Assembly (NCBI RefSeq): GCF_030253575.1
Contig: NC_080559.1
Location: 14,545,001-14,609,000 of the forward strand
Source: Rhododendron vialii
Lineage: Eukaryota; Streptophyta; Magnoliopsida; Ericales; Ericaceae
Direction: 5' to 3'
Length of the DNA stretch: 64,000 nucleotides
Shown here: positions 12,283 through 24,162 of the stretch, piece after piece
How positions within the stretch are numbered: position 1 is the first letter of the stretch
How the letters are laid out: every line of letters starts with the position of its first letter
Made by a program: the position numbers and the translations under genes
The notes under the pieces: generated by a model
Seen by the model: the letters and a program-made list of their open reading frames with translations, nothing else
Databases searched by the model: none
Told to the model about the DNA's origin: nothing

Positions 12283-13230
12283 TTGAGTCCAAGATAAGAT
12301 TGGAGAATGGAAGGTGCATGGAAGGACTAGATGGTGGAGAAATATAGAAGTTTGGACGCATCAGGAGAAGAAATCCCAAAACAGAAATGGTATGCACTCA
12401 TTTTCATTTTCCCTTTCTTCAGAAAAAAGTGTCGAGAAATTGAGTTGTTACTTGAACTTTTTTTGGTAAAACTTCTAGGCCCAAAATTAAACAAAAGAGG
12501 AGAGCTAAAAAACAAAAACAAAAAATCAAAATCGGGTGGAGCCAAGATTTGAACTTGCGAGAGGACTTAAAAGAAGAAAATGTTATGTGAGACGATATTC
12601 AATAAGTAACTTTGGTTCTTCTTATATTTCGTATTCATATGATGTTCATAAAATTCTAGGTAATTCCTTTGAGTATGTGAAAAAAAAAAAAAACCTATAT
12701 ATGTAGACTTACTATGAAAATGTTTGAATTTTGCGGAGCTCCACCGCCAACCCTTAATACCTCTGCCCCTGACACCATGAAAGATTCTAGGTATATACTT
12801 AGGCCATTAGTCTCCAAATATTTTCTGTGAATTGTACTGATATTTTCTCATCCATTTATGCCAAAGATAGGATTGGAGAATGGAAGGTGGAAGGACTTAA
12901 TGCTGGAGATATCTAGAACTTTGGTTTGGACTCATCAGGACAAGAAGGTCCAGCACTCATTTTTCATTCTCTCACTCTTCCAGAAAAGGTTTAGAGAAAT
13001 TGAGTTACTTTCTAAACATCTTTTGTTTCTATTTTTTCATAAAAACTCCATGCATATATATTTACCCAAAGAAGAAAAATTCACCCAAAATAGGGGCAGA
13101 GCTTTACTTTCGACGCAAGAGGAGCCAAATTAGGAAAGAAATATTTTGTGAGACGATATTCAAAATGTAACTTTTGTTCTTCAGATACTACTTATTATAG
13201 GATGTTCATAGATTTGTACTCCTATTATGG
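12283..13230. repeat. Diverged direct duplication, two copies
   Basis: Copy 1 (about 12283-12665) and copy 2 (about 12856-13230) share an ordered series of blocks: AGATTGGAGAATGGAAGGTG, then GAGAAATTGAGTT, then GTGAGACGATATTCAA and finally GATGTTCATA. They differ by small insertions and substitutions. No coding capacity is evident. It may be an old segmental tandem duplication or diverged terminal repeats of a lost element. Confidence 0.6.
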
Positions 13231-13352
13231 ATTAAATAATTCCTTTAGTACGTGACAGAACTCTATGGATGTATTGTATACCATAAAAAGGTTTGATTTG
13301 AGTCGCGTGGTTAGGCAAAGAATTAGAAGGTCAGCTGATGTGGATCTTTACA

Positions 13353-13687
13353 GTTGATACCAGAGCACAACCTAAGTCTACATGGGGAGGCTAGCCACCT
13401 CTAGTGTGTGGTATGAGCATGATGATGTGTTGTACACAAGTAACACAACTAAGTGTCACATCATGAACACCAGCGAAAGGTTGGTGGGCCAATGCAACGA
13501 GGACGTTGCATCCTAAGGTGGGGAGATGTGAGAGCCTATCTTTGGGAAAAAAAAGTTAGTCCCACATTGGCTAACTTGGGCAATATTGAATGATATATAA
13601 AGGTTCGCGAGCAGCTGCGATATAATCTGAGAGTAACTTTTTGAGCAGCTTGACTTGACTAAGAGTTAGCTGGCGCAAGTCCTTACA
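13353..13687 (+). mobile_element. TRIM-like retrotransposon remnant (internal part plus 3' LTR)
   Basis: A primer-binding-site-like motif, TGATACCAGAGCA (13355-13367), resembles the plant initiator-tRNA-Met site TGGTATCAGAGCA. A purine-rich tract, AAGGTGGGGAGA, follows about 150 bp later, immediately before TGTGAGAGCC at 13527. A candidate LTR of 161 bp runs from that TG to the CA at 13687 and contains AGTCCCACATTGG and a TATATAAAG box at about 13594. DNA just before 13353 ends in CTTTACA, like the LTR end CCTTACA, but the rest of the 5' LTR is not clear. The tiny internal region has no ORF, as in terminal-repeat retrotransposons in miniature. Confidence 0.55.
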
Positions 13688-14218
13688 TGTTAGTCCCCCA
13701 AAATCTCTTGTACGTTATCTATTTCGATTTGTTCCTGTGGAATACAAAGAATATTGATTTTCATTTCTTCTCCTGAGTACTGAGGTGGTCTTTTTGTCCT
13801 TATTCAAAAAAAATTCGCATTTTTAGTTTTGCACCAAACTTTTGTGGATTATTACGAATCAAAAAAGTAATTTTTTTTTACTTTCACCCAAATATTTTTG
13901 GAAATATCAAAGATTAAGCAAAAGAAGCCAACTTTTTTTACTTTTTTAATTGAAAAGTGGATATTTCTCAAAATATTTGAGTAAAAGTAAAAAATAAAGA
14001 AGGGTTTTCCGATTCCTTTCATCGAGATAAATCAATAATTTACAAAAAATTGACGCAAAACTAACAAACGCAAAAAAAAATTGAATCTTAGCGAAACTAT
14101 ACCAGCTGGTTTATCAAACAAATCAATAAATTCAGGATAAAACACAAGTGTTGTAGTTACCAAAAAAACACAAGTATTCTAAGAGGAAAAGGACCTAATG
14201 AGAATTTACAGAGGTGCT

Positions 14219-14745
14219 GTCTAATCTGTACCAGCATGTACAAATTATTTTTGGACCCGTTTTGGATTAAAAATTGATCAGAATCGCTCATTTTGTTTCA
14301 AATACATTGTTTACAGTCCTTACAAAAAATAAGTTCAATCCGGTATCTGTTAGGCCGTTTACAAAATATCCAACTTTGTCCCAAAATTTATTCATCTAAT
14401 CTGTACCAGCATGTACAAATTATTTTTGGGCCCGTTTTGTGTTTAAAAAAATGATCGGAACCGCTCATTTTGTTTCAAACACATTGCTTACGGTCCTTAC
14501 AAAAAATAAGTTCAATCCAGTATCGGTTAGGGCGTTTACAAAATATCTAACTTTGTCCCAGAATCAGGCCTGAACTCTAAAGCAAAGTTGAATGTTTTGT
14601 ACACACTTATACCAATACCAAATTGGGGTTATTTTTGTAAAGACTGTAAGCAAAGTATATCAAACAAAATGAATGGTTTCGATCATTTTTTGGGACCCAA
14701 AACAGGCCCAAAAATGATTTGTACAAGCTGTTACAGATTATTCAT
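14219..14745. repeat. Compound repeat: two direct copies and one inverted copy
   Basis: A 175-bp unit starting CTAATCTGTACCAGCATG occurs at about 14219-14393 and again at about 14394-14568. Both copies carry GCTCATTTTGTTTCAAA and TACAAAAAATAAGTTCAATC. A partial inverted copy lies at about 14619-14745 (AAACAAAATGAATGG, then GGCCCAAAAATGATTTGTAC). The whole could fold into a hairpin. It shares its CGCTCATT core with palindromic elements elsewhere in the window. Confidence 0.65.
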
Positions 14746-15013
14746 CTGTACCTTTATCATTTCTTGAGAATTTGATGAAGCAAGAAAATCAACCAATCAT
14801 ACTATTTATAAGTCACCACATGTTTTCATCCATCAGGAGAGAAGTGAATTACATAATCATACTATTTATAATTTACTGTCATATTGATAACATGAATAAA
14901 ATCACCCGCCTCATTTTTCACATGGACCGAAGGACATTAATGCAATAACACACTATATGGCTCCGAATCTTGACTTAAAGTGGTTGTAAGACCGGTCACA
15001 TATCGCTGCGATA

Positions 15014-15083
15014 CTCTTATATAACCACTCTATAATTCTATAGGGAGTCTCTTATATAACCACTCTATAATTCTATAGGGAGT
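15014..15083. repeat. Tandem repeat, 2 x 35 bp
   Basis: Two exact or near-exact 35-bp units in a row, each beginning CTCTTATATAACCACTC and ending TATAGGGAGT. A looser pair, GCATTGTATGAGCGTCTTTT and GCATTGTATAAGCGTCTTTT, follows near 15123-15172. Confidence 0.85.
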
Positions 15084-16771
15084 CTGTAATATTGTATTAA
15101 CAATGTTGAGTAAAGTCGTTAAGGCATTGTATGAGCGTCTTTTATAAGGAGGCATTGTATAAGCGTCTTTTGTAAAGAGCACTGTCTTGGAGTCAATTAC
15201 AAGAATTATCCTCTATAATTGCGTGGTGGTTAATGATGTTATGCATCATATGACCATATTTTAGGAGCACCTAATAATTTTTTCCAATCCTTGCATGTCC
15301 CCTTCTATGTTTCATATTTAGTCTCTCTTCTATGTTTCTTTATTTTTATCACCAATTTAAGGTACTATATGGTAAGTAATCTTACCCTTATTTGTTTTTT
15401 GTCCATATGCTTCAATGTATTTCAATTATTTAATTGTACTCAAAGTGCCACATAAAGATCGTATTAGCTGTTTAGATCATTTTTTTCAGGAATTCATAGA
15501 AAAATATTTTAAAAAAAATGAACGGTTTGGGTAATCTTTGTGGGACTCAAAATGGTCCCCATAAAAATCTTACGTTCATGATATGTGCACAACGTATGTA
15601 TGTGAATTTTCTTGGCGGTGTTTGTCAAGAGAGAATATTATTCATGGCTGCACGCAATTTCAATTGTCTGTTTCGGTAATCAATAGTCCGGATTTTGAAA
15701 AAACTATTTGCACGAAGAGTTAAACTCTTCCAGAGAATAATTTTTTTTAAAATCTGGACTGTCCAAAATACATTTGAACTCTCGCGATTAAGCACCGTAA
15801 ATTGATGCGATGTATTCCACCAATTTACTGAAGACTTTATTTATTTATTTTTTTTGGTAAACACTGAAGACTTTATTATTGGTATATCGATTGGTCCGGC
15901 ACGGATTGGAATTCGAGCCGGTTCAACAGGAAGCTTTCGAATACGGAACGAATGATAGAAATGTAGTGGAAGAAAAAAGTTCTTTGAAGGGGGCCACCGC
16001 CCTCCATTTTGGAATTCCTTTCTATCAGTGGGCTAGAAGAAACCTCATACACAACGAGTAAAATAAATTACCACTGGGTTATTCGGTCAACTTTCTTAAT
16101 CTCTAATCTATTATGATCCATTCATATTTGAACAAATACGAATAATGAATTGCATTGACAAACATTTCATGCGCTTTCATACCATGTCAACTAATAAATA
16201 AGCAAGTGAACTATATATTCATCGAGGTGGAATTCGAATTACTTTTCGAATATAAACATTGCATAGATACTAACAAAATAATACACATAAGTTTTCATCG
16301 AATTATACTATTATAAAACTAGGGGCTGGTTATATCAATAGAACAAAATAGGAAATTTCGACGTCTTTTGTTGATTAGGCGTGACCAAATCATATTTTAT
16401 GTGTAAATATTTTTTGCAATCATTTGTTCCGTTGTTACCAAGAAGTGCCCCTGTATCAATATGCAAATATATATCAGTTTGCTTTGGTAATAACTATTGT
16501 TTAATCATATCACATACTCCAGCAAAACAATAAACCTAGCTAGGGTTTAACTTTCCAGTATCAACTCAAATATTTATGTGGTGAGATACAAAACCATACT
16601 TCCATTTTACAACTGTAGAGATTTTTGGGATTAGGTAGTGATGACAAGTGTCATGTGCATGGCCTCATACCTATATTTCAAAATCTGAATTGTAATCCCA
16701 CAATTCTCTTTTTGCTTCCTCTCTCCTTTTAGTACTCTCTCCCCACCCTCATCTCCTTCCAACACCATTCC

Positions 16772-16774
<3 letters not shown>

Positions 16775-16817
<43 letters not shown>
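16775..16817. repeat. (CT)n microsatellite in the NADP-MDH 5' leader
   Basis: About 43 bp of uninterrupted CT repeats end 25 bp before the NADP-MDH start codon. Pyrimidine tracts in this position are common in plant 5' leaders and can influence expression. It would lie in the transcript if transcription starts upstream of 16775, which is not proven. Confidence 0.9.
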
Positions 16818-16819
<2 letters not shown>

Positions 16820-16842
16820 TATTGTTAGTTCTCTCTGCTACC

Positions 16843-17017
16843 ATGGCGGTAGCAGAGTTATCTCCTTCGTACACCAAAACCACCATCCACTCTTCTTCTT
16901 CACAACTCTCATCCCTCCTCTCAACCCATCTCTCCAATCACCGCCGTCTCTCTCTCCGGTCGCTCTCTCGGACCCAAAACGGAAGAGTGTTTTGCTCTGT
17001 TGTATCCAAGTAAGTCC

Positions 17018-17050
<33 letters not shown>

Positions 17051-20000
17051 ACTTTATAATAGGATGGTGTACAGATACAATAAGTGAGTACCCAATTGCT
17101 TAAATTTTGTGGATTTCTAATTATATGATTTTTTTTTTTTTGTTAGTCAAGTTCAAGCACCGGTTGCCGTGCAGTCGGAAGAGGCCAAGAAGAAGCCCGA
17201 ATGCTACGGCGTATTCTGTCTCACTTATGATCTCAAGGCTGTAAGTGTTGCAAAATTGGGGTCTCAATTATTGCATTGGTGGTGTTTGTTGTGCAGTCTA
17301 ATGAATTGCGGGCAGCCCTTTTTGAACGAAATTTTGTCATGGAAAATGAATAAAATGGTGCGATATGGTATCTTTTATTGTATGTAATTTATTGAACTTA
17401 AGGCCGTTTGTTTGACCAGATATGGACATCGGTTTGGACCATATGTCTAAGGGGCTACGTATCTCTTTGGTTAAAATTCTTGCGGTCCAAATTAAACATG
17501 CAGTAGTTATATAAACCCACAAAGTGTAAACTATTTAATACTATGAGGTGTATGTTATTTTATTAATTCCATGACTATTAGTCGATGGAATTACCAATCT
17601 TACGAGGTTACATCTCGTATTATTTTGTCTTATCAAATAAACGGGCCATTAATGCTCTACATGTGTCATGTCTTGACGTTCAGATTCAATTTGATCTTCA
17701 AATCGTCTGGCTGCCTTTTGGTTTTGATTTTTTCCTTTCATTGATCACTTGCATTCATCATCTCATTGTTCATAAGCGATCGATCCCGTGAATATCTGGA
17801 ATAATAGGAGTGAATGAACCCTTTCAGATATTGAATCGTTGTGCCAAATTTTTTTTGCCACAAGTATCTTCACGTTCTTCATATAATCTTCAGATCACAA
17901 AATCATGCCAAATTCACCTATGCTACACGAATTTTAAAGTAAAATGTGCCATGTAAGATACTCAAACTTTGCTATTGGGGAATTAGATGACGAGCGGTTG
18001 GAGATTTACCTAGGATGAACGTTTTGTATGTCAAGTTCCTCGTGTAACTATGCATAAAACTGTAGTGTTATGCATGAAACCCTCTCTTCCACCTTATAAA
18101 CATCAGTCTACCATAGAGTGTACAAGAAGTAATTCAATCAATAAGCATACTTGGCGGTGCCCCCATGTATTCCTTGGACATAGATGAGATGACAGATGTA
18201 AAAAAAATGTCTTTAAATCTGTCAATCTGATGCTGTCTATTTTCATGTGCATCCATGCATGCCATCATACAGTTTCTCAACTTCATGATATCAAAATTTT
18301 GTTTTAATGCATTACCAGGAGGACGAGACAAAATCCTGGAAGAAATTGATTAATATTGCAGTCTCAGGTGCCGCTGGAATGATTTCTAATCATCTGCTTT
18401 TCAAAGTAAGCAAAACTATGATTCCTTTTCATTAATTACTTCCTGTTGACCATAAATGAGAAACTGACTGAGAGAACTGTACATAAGAATTTTGGGGTAA
18501 AGGTCCAACCTAAGACAAGAAGAAAGATATAGATTATACAGTGACTTTACAATGACTTAGGAATTCACTTTCAACAAGTTTAAAGTGGTTAGATCTCCAG
18601 ACATACATTGGAAATAGTTCCTTCAATTATGTTTCTCTCATATTTGGTTACAGAATAGCATCCTCATAGATGATTATAGTGCAAATGCAACCTGTTTGTC
18701 AAGTAATTGATCATTGCCCTGCTGAATGGGTCTTCTCAGAACGAATGCCACAAAGAGCTATCTAAATTGTTTCCTTGAAGCCAAAATTATTTATGTTTAT
18801 GATCAAAATTATTTATGTTTATGATCTAATGAAGCGTCATTATTTATGTTTACTGCCAGTAGTAATGGACTAATGGTAGCTTCTTCATAGTATTGATACG
18901 CCCGTCCTCTATACCCTCAAATATTCTAAATATTTCTGTTGATGGAAAGTCCATCCTTGCCCCTATACTCGTGAATCATGTGTATGCAAAGGCAATAGGT
19001 ACAAATATTGTTTTATCTTGCATCATAAATCTGCACATCCATTTGTACATGGGCGGCATTCCCTTAATGCCTTATTTCTAATATAATTTTTTAATTATAA
19101 AAAATAATAAGAAATCTGCACATCCATCTCGATAAAATGGCATTGTAGCGTTCAAGATTTTGGGTTTTTCTCTAATAACTAGTGAGATATCTTTTTCCTC
19201 ATGCATTTGTGTATGTTGTGATCATGATCCCTTTCTTGCTTTGTTATGGCAGCTCGCATCTGGTGAGGTTTTTGGGCCAAATCAACCCATTGCCTTGAAA
19301 CTTTTAGGCTCTGAAAGGTCGTTTCAAGCTCTAGAGGGTATGCTTCTTAGCAAAGATTACTTCTTGCTGTTCGTCCTTTGAGTAGCATGCCAATAATTTA
19401 TGCAATATGACATCAATTTTTGTTCCTTTGAATCTAGAACGTCCCATAATGTATTCTCTGTATCCCTGCTTGCTGGCACCATTACAATTTTAAACAGAAA
19501 AGGCCGAACAAGTAACTCAATGTGTCTGTGTCTATAGTGGAAGATATGTTGCATTACATCAACTGAGAATGAATTGATAAAACACTGGAATTGGTTTCTT
19601 CGTCTTCTTAAAGATTTGAGGTTAAATCCCCTTTCCCATGTGTCAAGCACTAATTAAATCCAAGAGGCAATTTATCACTTTTTCTCCTAATAGTTGATTG
19701 TTAATAATTTGAATTTCTATGTTACTTTGTTTAAATACATTAATGTTGTTGCTGAAAGACAAGATTTTGATTTTTTCCTTTTTCCCAAATGGTGACACAA
19801 AGATATGTTCATAGCCATGATGAGTCCATGGCCCTTGTAATTCATGCAGGAGTTGCCATGGAACTAGAGGATTCGTTATTTCCTTTGTTGAGGGAGGTCA
19901 GTATTAGCATAGACCCTTATGATGTATTCCAAGATGTTGACTGGGCACTTCTGATTGGAGCAAAGCCTCGCGGGCCTGGAATGGAACGAGCCAACTTATT

Positions 20001-22272
20001 AGACTTAAATGGGAAGATTTTTGCAGATCAGGTACTTTCGAATTCATTGTCGGGTTAGTTATATTCTACATTAAGAAAAATAAACGGGAATAGAATTGTG
20101 ATTCTTATTCTGCAACTGATTCATGCTGAAATAACACAGGGAAAAGCTCTTAATGCAGTTGCATCGCGTAATGTCAAAGTGTTAGTAGTGGGCAACCCCT
20201 GCAACACCAAGTAATAGATTCTAACTTTACATTCGAACACCGAAGTTGTGTAGTTCTTGTGGTTTTCTTTTGCCAGCTAATCATGCTTATTCTTTTCCAT
20301 GCAAGTGCATTGATTTGCTTGAAAAATGCTCCAAATATACCCGCAAAGAACTTCCATGCTTTAACTAGATTAGATGAGAATAGAGCTAAATGCCAGGTAT
20401 AAAAATTGGTATTACTCTTTTTCACCTATTTAGTTGCATTGTTACTGTAGAAAGTCAGGAAATTAAGATTAGTAAGTATTTGGTACTGTTTGTGTAGCTT
20501 GCCCTTGCGGCAGGTGTCTTCTACGACAAGGTTTCAAACGTGACTATATGGGGAAACCATTCAACCACTCAGGTAATTGAACAGATCCCATTGAACTATT
20601 TGGAATTGCTTGCGCATTTGTGCTCTCGATTAATGCAGTTTGTTATCTAATTTCTCAGGTGCCTGACTTTTTGAACGCTAGAATCAACGGCTTACCTGTC
20701 AAAGAGGTTATAAACGACGTCAAGTGGTTGGAAAAGGAGTTCACTGAAAAAGTCCAGAAGGTAAGGTCTGCGGAGTTCTGGGTAACTATGTAAAATTAAG
20801 TAGTAGTTAACTTGAATACTTAAACTTCAACAAATCAATTTACAGAGAGGCGGAGTGCTTATCCAGAAGTGGGGAAGATCCTCAGCTGCATCAACTTCTG
20901 TCTCAATTGTCGATGCCATCAGGTCTCTTGTCACTCCAACTCCTGAAGGCGATTGGTTTTCTTCTGGAGTAAGTCCATTTCCGCTAACTTTTTGGTGAGA
21001 CTTGGAGAAATGATTTTTGGGGTTAATCCTATGGAATTCAATTTTGGGTTTTCGCCGAGTATAATGGGTTTCTAGAGCAATCATTCGCTTGAGGATCCAT
21101 CATCTAAATCCATACCAAAATTCTAAAACAGTATTGAGTTCACCTGAACTGAACTTAAACACAAATTTTTTTAACGTGTTAAAGCTTTGACATCAATGTG
21201 TTTGTTCTTCCAAATTGTAGGTGTCATCTTTTGTTACAAACATTTGTTGTTGGTAGCTCCAGCTCCTTAGAAGCAATGTAACATGGACTCGAGTATGGGT
21301 GTTGGGTGGGGCATACATATACAAATGTCAGAATAATTTAATTCCGATTCATAGGAAAAGTAGACACGACAACATATCCTTTTTACATTTCTTCGTAGGA
21401 TACTTTAATCTCAACGGTAAAATGGTGTTTACATTATGTCAAAGACATTAGTACTAAATACATTGATGGGTAAGTGTCCTACAAGCAAGTCCAAGTGTCA
21501 AGTTTACAACACAGTTACTTGATACATGAAGAAGTTGACTGTGATGTTCAATTGCTAGTCTAACACTGTTACATATTTTTTCTGCAGGTTTACACCAAGG
21601 GGAATCCTTATGGAATAGCCGAGGATCTTGTTTTCAGCATGCCATGCCGATCAAAAGTAATTAATTCATGAGACATTATGTTTTGATACTTATTTCCTGT
21701 TCATTGATCCTTCTCTCTAATGTATTTAATCTCTTCAGGGAGATGGAGATTATGAACTCGTGAAGGATGTCATATTTGATGACTACCTTCTCAACCGGAT
21801 ACGCAAGGTATATATTAATTTGTTGGGGTTGAGGATTTTTACAATGTGATATGAAGAGATCAAAATACAAAGCAACCACAATTTGTTGGCAAGACGAACA
21901 AGGCTTTTGTTCCACAAACCAAAATGGGCATGTCACAAATACTAATCCTAATATGCCTGGATGAAACAAAAGGACTTTCGCTACTTGCTACCTTTGTTTA
22001 CCACAAAGATTCCAACGAATATTTCTGGAAAAATCTTTGTTCGCTATGATCTGACACACGGGTTTTGTGCAGTCTGAAGCCGAGTTACTTGCCGAGAAGA
22101 GATGTGTGGCCCATCTCACAGGAGAGGTAAGCATCCTTGTTAGGATTTCATGGATTCATGCGTTGTTTGTCTGCTGGTTATATGTTCATGTATACTAATT
22201 CGTTTTTCTCTTTCCCAGGGTATTGCTGTCTGTGATCTACCGGAAGACACAATGCTTCCTGGAGAAATGTAG
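16843..22272 (+). CDS. NADP-MDH: NADP-dependent malate dehydrogenase, chloroplastic
   Basis: This enzyme reduces oxaloacetate to malate with NADPH in the chloroplast stroma (the malate valve) and is switched on by thioredoxin in light. Fourteen GT-AG exons join in frame to 440 aa: 16843-17009, 17147-17240, 18319-18405, 19253-19337, 19850-20031, 20140-20210, 20306-20396, 20498-20572, 20659-20760, 20846-20968, 21588-21656, 21739-21807, 22073-22126 and 22219-22272. Residues 1 to about 55 are Ser/Thr/Arg-rich, as in a transit peptide. Both regulatory cysteine pairs are present: C75/C80 ([12 protein letters not shown]) and C416/C428 ([17 protein letters not shown]). The nucleotide fold has GAAGMI (104-109) and the NADP-type GSERS (135-139), and the catalytic His is H280 in IWGNHSTTQ. 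The gene ends in the C-terminal extension LPGEM that gates activity. It looks complete and functional, and converges with the NAC gene that follows. Confidence 0.97.
17019..17050. repeat. Poly(C) tract of 32 bases in NADP-MDH intron 1
   Basis: An uninterrupted run of about 32 C (poly-G on the other strand) begins nine bases after the intron 1 donor (GTAAGTCCT) of the malate dehydrogenase gene. Such a run is rare in AT-rich plant DNA and prone to length change and sequencing error, so the exact length is uncertain. Confidence 0.9.
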
Positions 22273-22955
22273 AAGTAATCAGCAATACGTATTTGTTCAA
22301 TAATTGATTGGACAGCTATTAGCCTATTACGGAGTGCTCCCCGGCTGAGAAGGCAGGAAGTGAGATTGTATTCATATATAGTTTCCCCTACAGCGCAGTG
22401 ACGTTAACAATCTTCAACATGCAGTAAAAACCAAAGCAATATAAAGCCATTTTACATGCTCTGAAGAAGTTGTCTACAATTTGTATATCTTGGAACTCCT
22501 GAGATGGTTCATTAACAGTTTGTAATATGTCTTACATATATTCCAGTTTTGTACTACAGAGTAGTATCTATTCCAAAGTTATCAATCTCGTACTAGTCAG
22601 CGTACTGTTTTCTCTACTAGAATAGCGTACTGTTTTCTCTACTGAAATGGTACGTATTGGTTCCGGTATCTCAGTACTGTTTCTGATTTATTGCAATATA
22701 CGTTTTTAGACATTTTTAATATACTTATGTATAATTGCAAAACCTAAAATAGAGAAATAAAATAAATTCTAACATTTTGATACACATTAATGCTAGTTCT
22801 AATATCAAATTAACATGATTAATATAATATGGACTCCAAAATTTGTTAAAATACCTTAATTCCTGCCTTCTTATAAAAACAAAAAATATGCTAGCTTTCG
22901 TATATTGGCTAAGATCACGGTACAAGCCTGGTATAGGTCGATACGTCCGGTATCA

Positions 22956-23035
22956 ACCAGTATTTTGGCCTATATGGAACACAAAGGTATGTGTTACCAG
23001 TATTTTGGCCTATATGGAACACAAAGGTATGTGTT
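22956..23035. repeat. Tandem repeat, 2 x 40 bp
   Basis: Two consecutive identical 40-bp units, each starting ACCAGTATTTTGGCCTATAT and ending GGTATGTGTT. They sit inside a degenerate stretch (about 22600-23060) rich in GGTACG and CCGGTAT words that resembles segments near 61430-61500 and 63520-63590. Confidence 0.9.
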
Positions 23036-23479
23036 ACCATTTTGTGCCCAGTACGGTACGAGATTCACAATACTAATCTATTCTATACTTCCTTTACTGA
23101 CTCTGAATTTCACGTAATGCTTATAAAACCAAAAGGGAAATTGCTATCCAAAACATTCACCCTCTACAGGGTTGGTGCCTAAAATGGAAATAGGATTGAT
23201 GAGAAACTAAAGATTGCTTCAAGGCATGTCGTCAAGAAACAAGTACTTGTTTGAGAGAGAACACTTCCAACCATCTTGTTAGTAATTGGAATGGTGTAGA
23301 TGACTGTAGTACAAACAGAAATGCCCATATGTAAAGCCCTTCCGCTATGCAGGTATGGGTTTTGTAACAGCACGAATCTTAATTTAAATCCATAATCAAC
23401 AGTAACCACATTCCAGCCACCAATAACTACAAGCTTACATGGGGCCAACCGCAATTGCTACATCTATCCAATGTATGAA

Positions 23480-23653
23480 CAGTGTTCTAAAAGTCCCCGC
23501 CTAGATGCTAGGCAGGGGTCCAACGACTAGGTGATTAGGCAACTAAGCGGCCGACTAGTCCCCTGACTAGGTGCTAGGCGGCTTATTAGTCCCCGCCTAG
23601 GTGCTAGGCGTACCCGGCCGACTTGGGAGCACCTAGCGTCTTTTAGAACCATG
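23480..23653. mobile_element. Non-autonomous hAT MITE
   Basis: A 174-bp hairpin-like element has inverted ends CAGTGTTCTAAAAG and CTTTTAGAACCATG and a perfect 8-bp target-site duplication, TGTATGAA (23472-23479 and 23654-23661). An 8-bp duplication with CA-starting ends is characteristic of hAT transposons. The interior contains repeated CTAGGTGCTAGGCG-like words that can fold. It lies between the convergent malate dehydrogenase and NAC genes. Confidence 0.85.
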
Positions 23654-24162
23654 TGTATGAATGCATGTCCAAACAAATTCAGTGATCTTAAATAAGTTCA
23701 TTACTATGAAACACTAAGTTCATTTACAGTTGAAACCTGCACAAATTCTTGTCAACACCACAACCCAAGTCCATCGACTTCAAATTCCAACCATGATATG
23801 CCAACTTCCAGGACTGCTTTGAAAGTTAATTTCAACATTGAAGCAGAAATCTGAAAAACAGCAAGCAACTACAAACCAAAGGAAGTTAGCCAAACGTTTA
23901 CAAGAGGAATGATGAGGCTTGCAGAATGAATAATATCCCTAATTTAGCACAGTCGTAACAGATAATGACCCACTTCTTTTATTGTGTTCTATGACTCTAT
24001 CAGGGTAATAATAAGTTAGTATCACCCAAAAGGGATTATAGATTCTGGGAGGCAATCCTAATTCGTCAATCAAAATCAAATGAAAGCCCTTTTTTTTTTT
24101 TGCATTTCTCTACGTGGCCAGTCGACAGTACTGTTTCTGCTTGCATTAAATCGATCATCCTT

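Larger units (their letters stand above)
10293..16774. other. Gene-free interval between SmF and NADP-MDH
   Basis: No gene was recognised. The interval holds an inverted-repeat element (10792-11603), a diverged direct duplication (12283-13230), a TRIM-like LTR fragment (13353-13687), a compound direct/inverted repeat (14219-14745) and a short tandem repeat (15014-15083). The remainder is AT-rich DNA without recognisable signals. Confidence 0.6.

Noticed and set aside
23460..23661. CRISPR-like repeated GCTAGGCG words
   Set aside because: This is a eukaryotic locus; the words are the foldable interior of a hAT MITE with a clear 8-bp target duplication.
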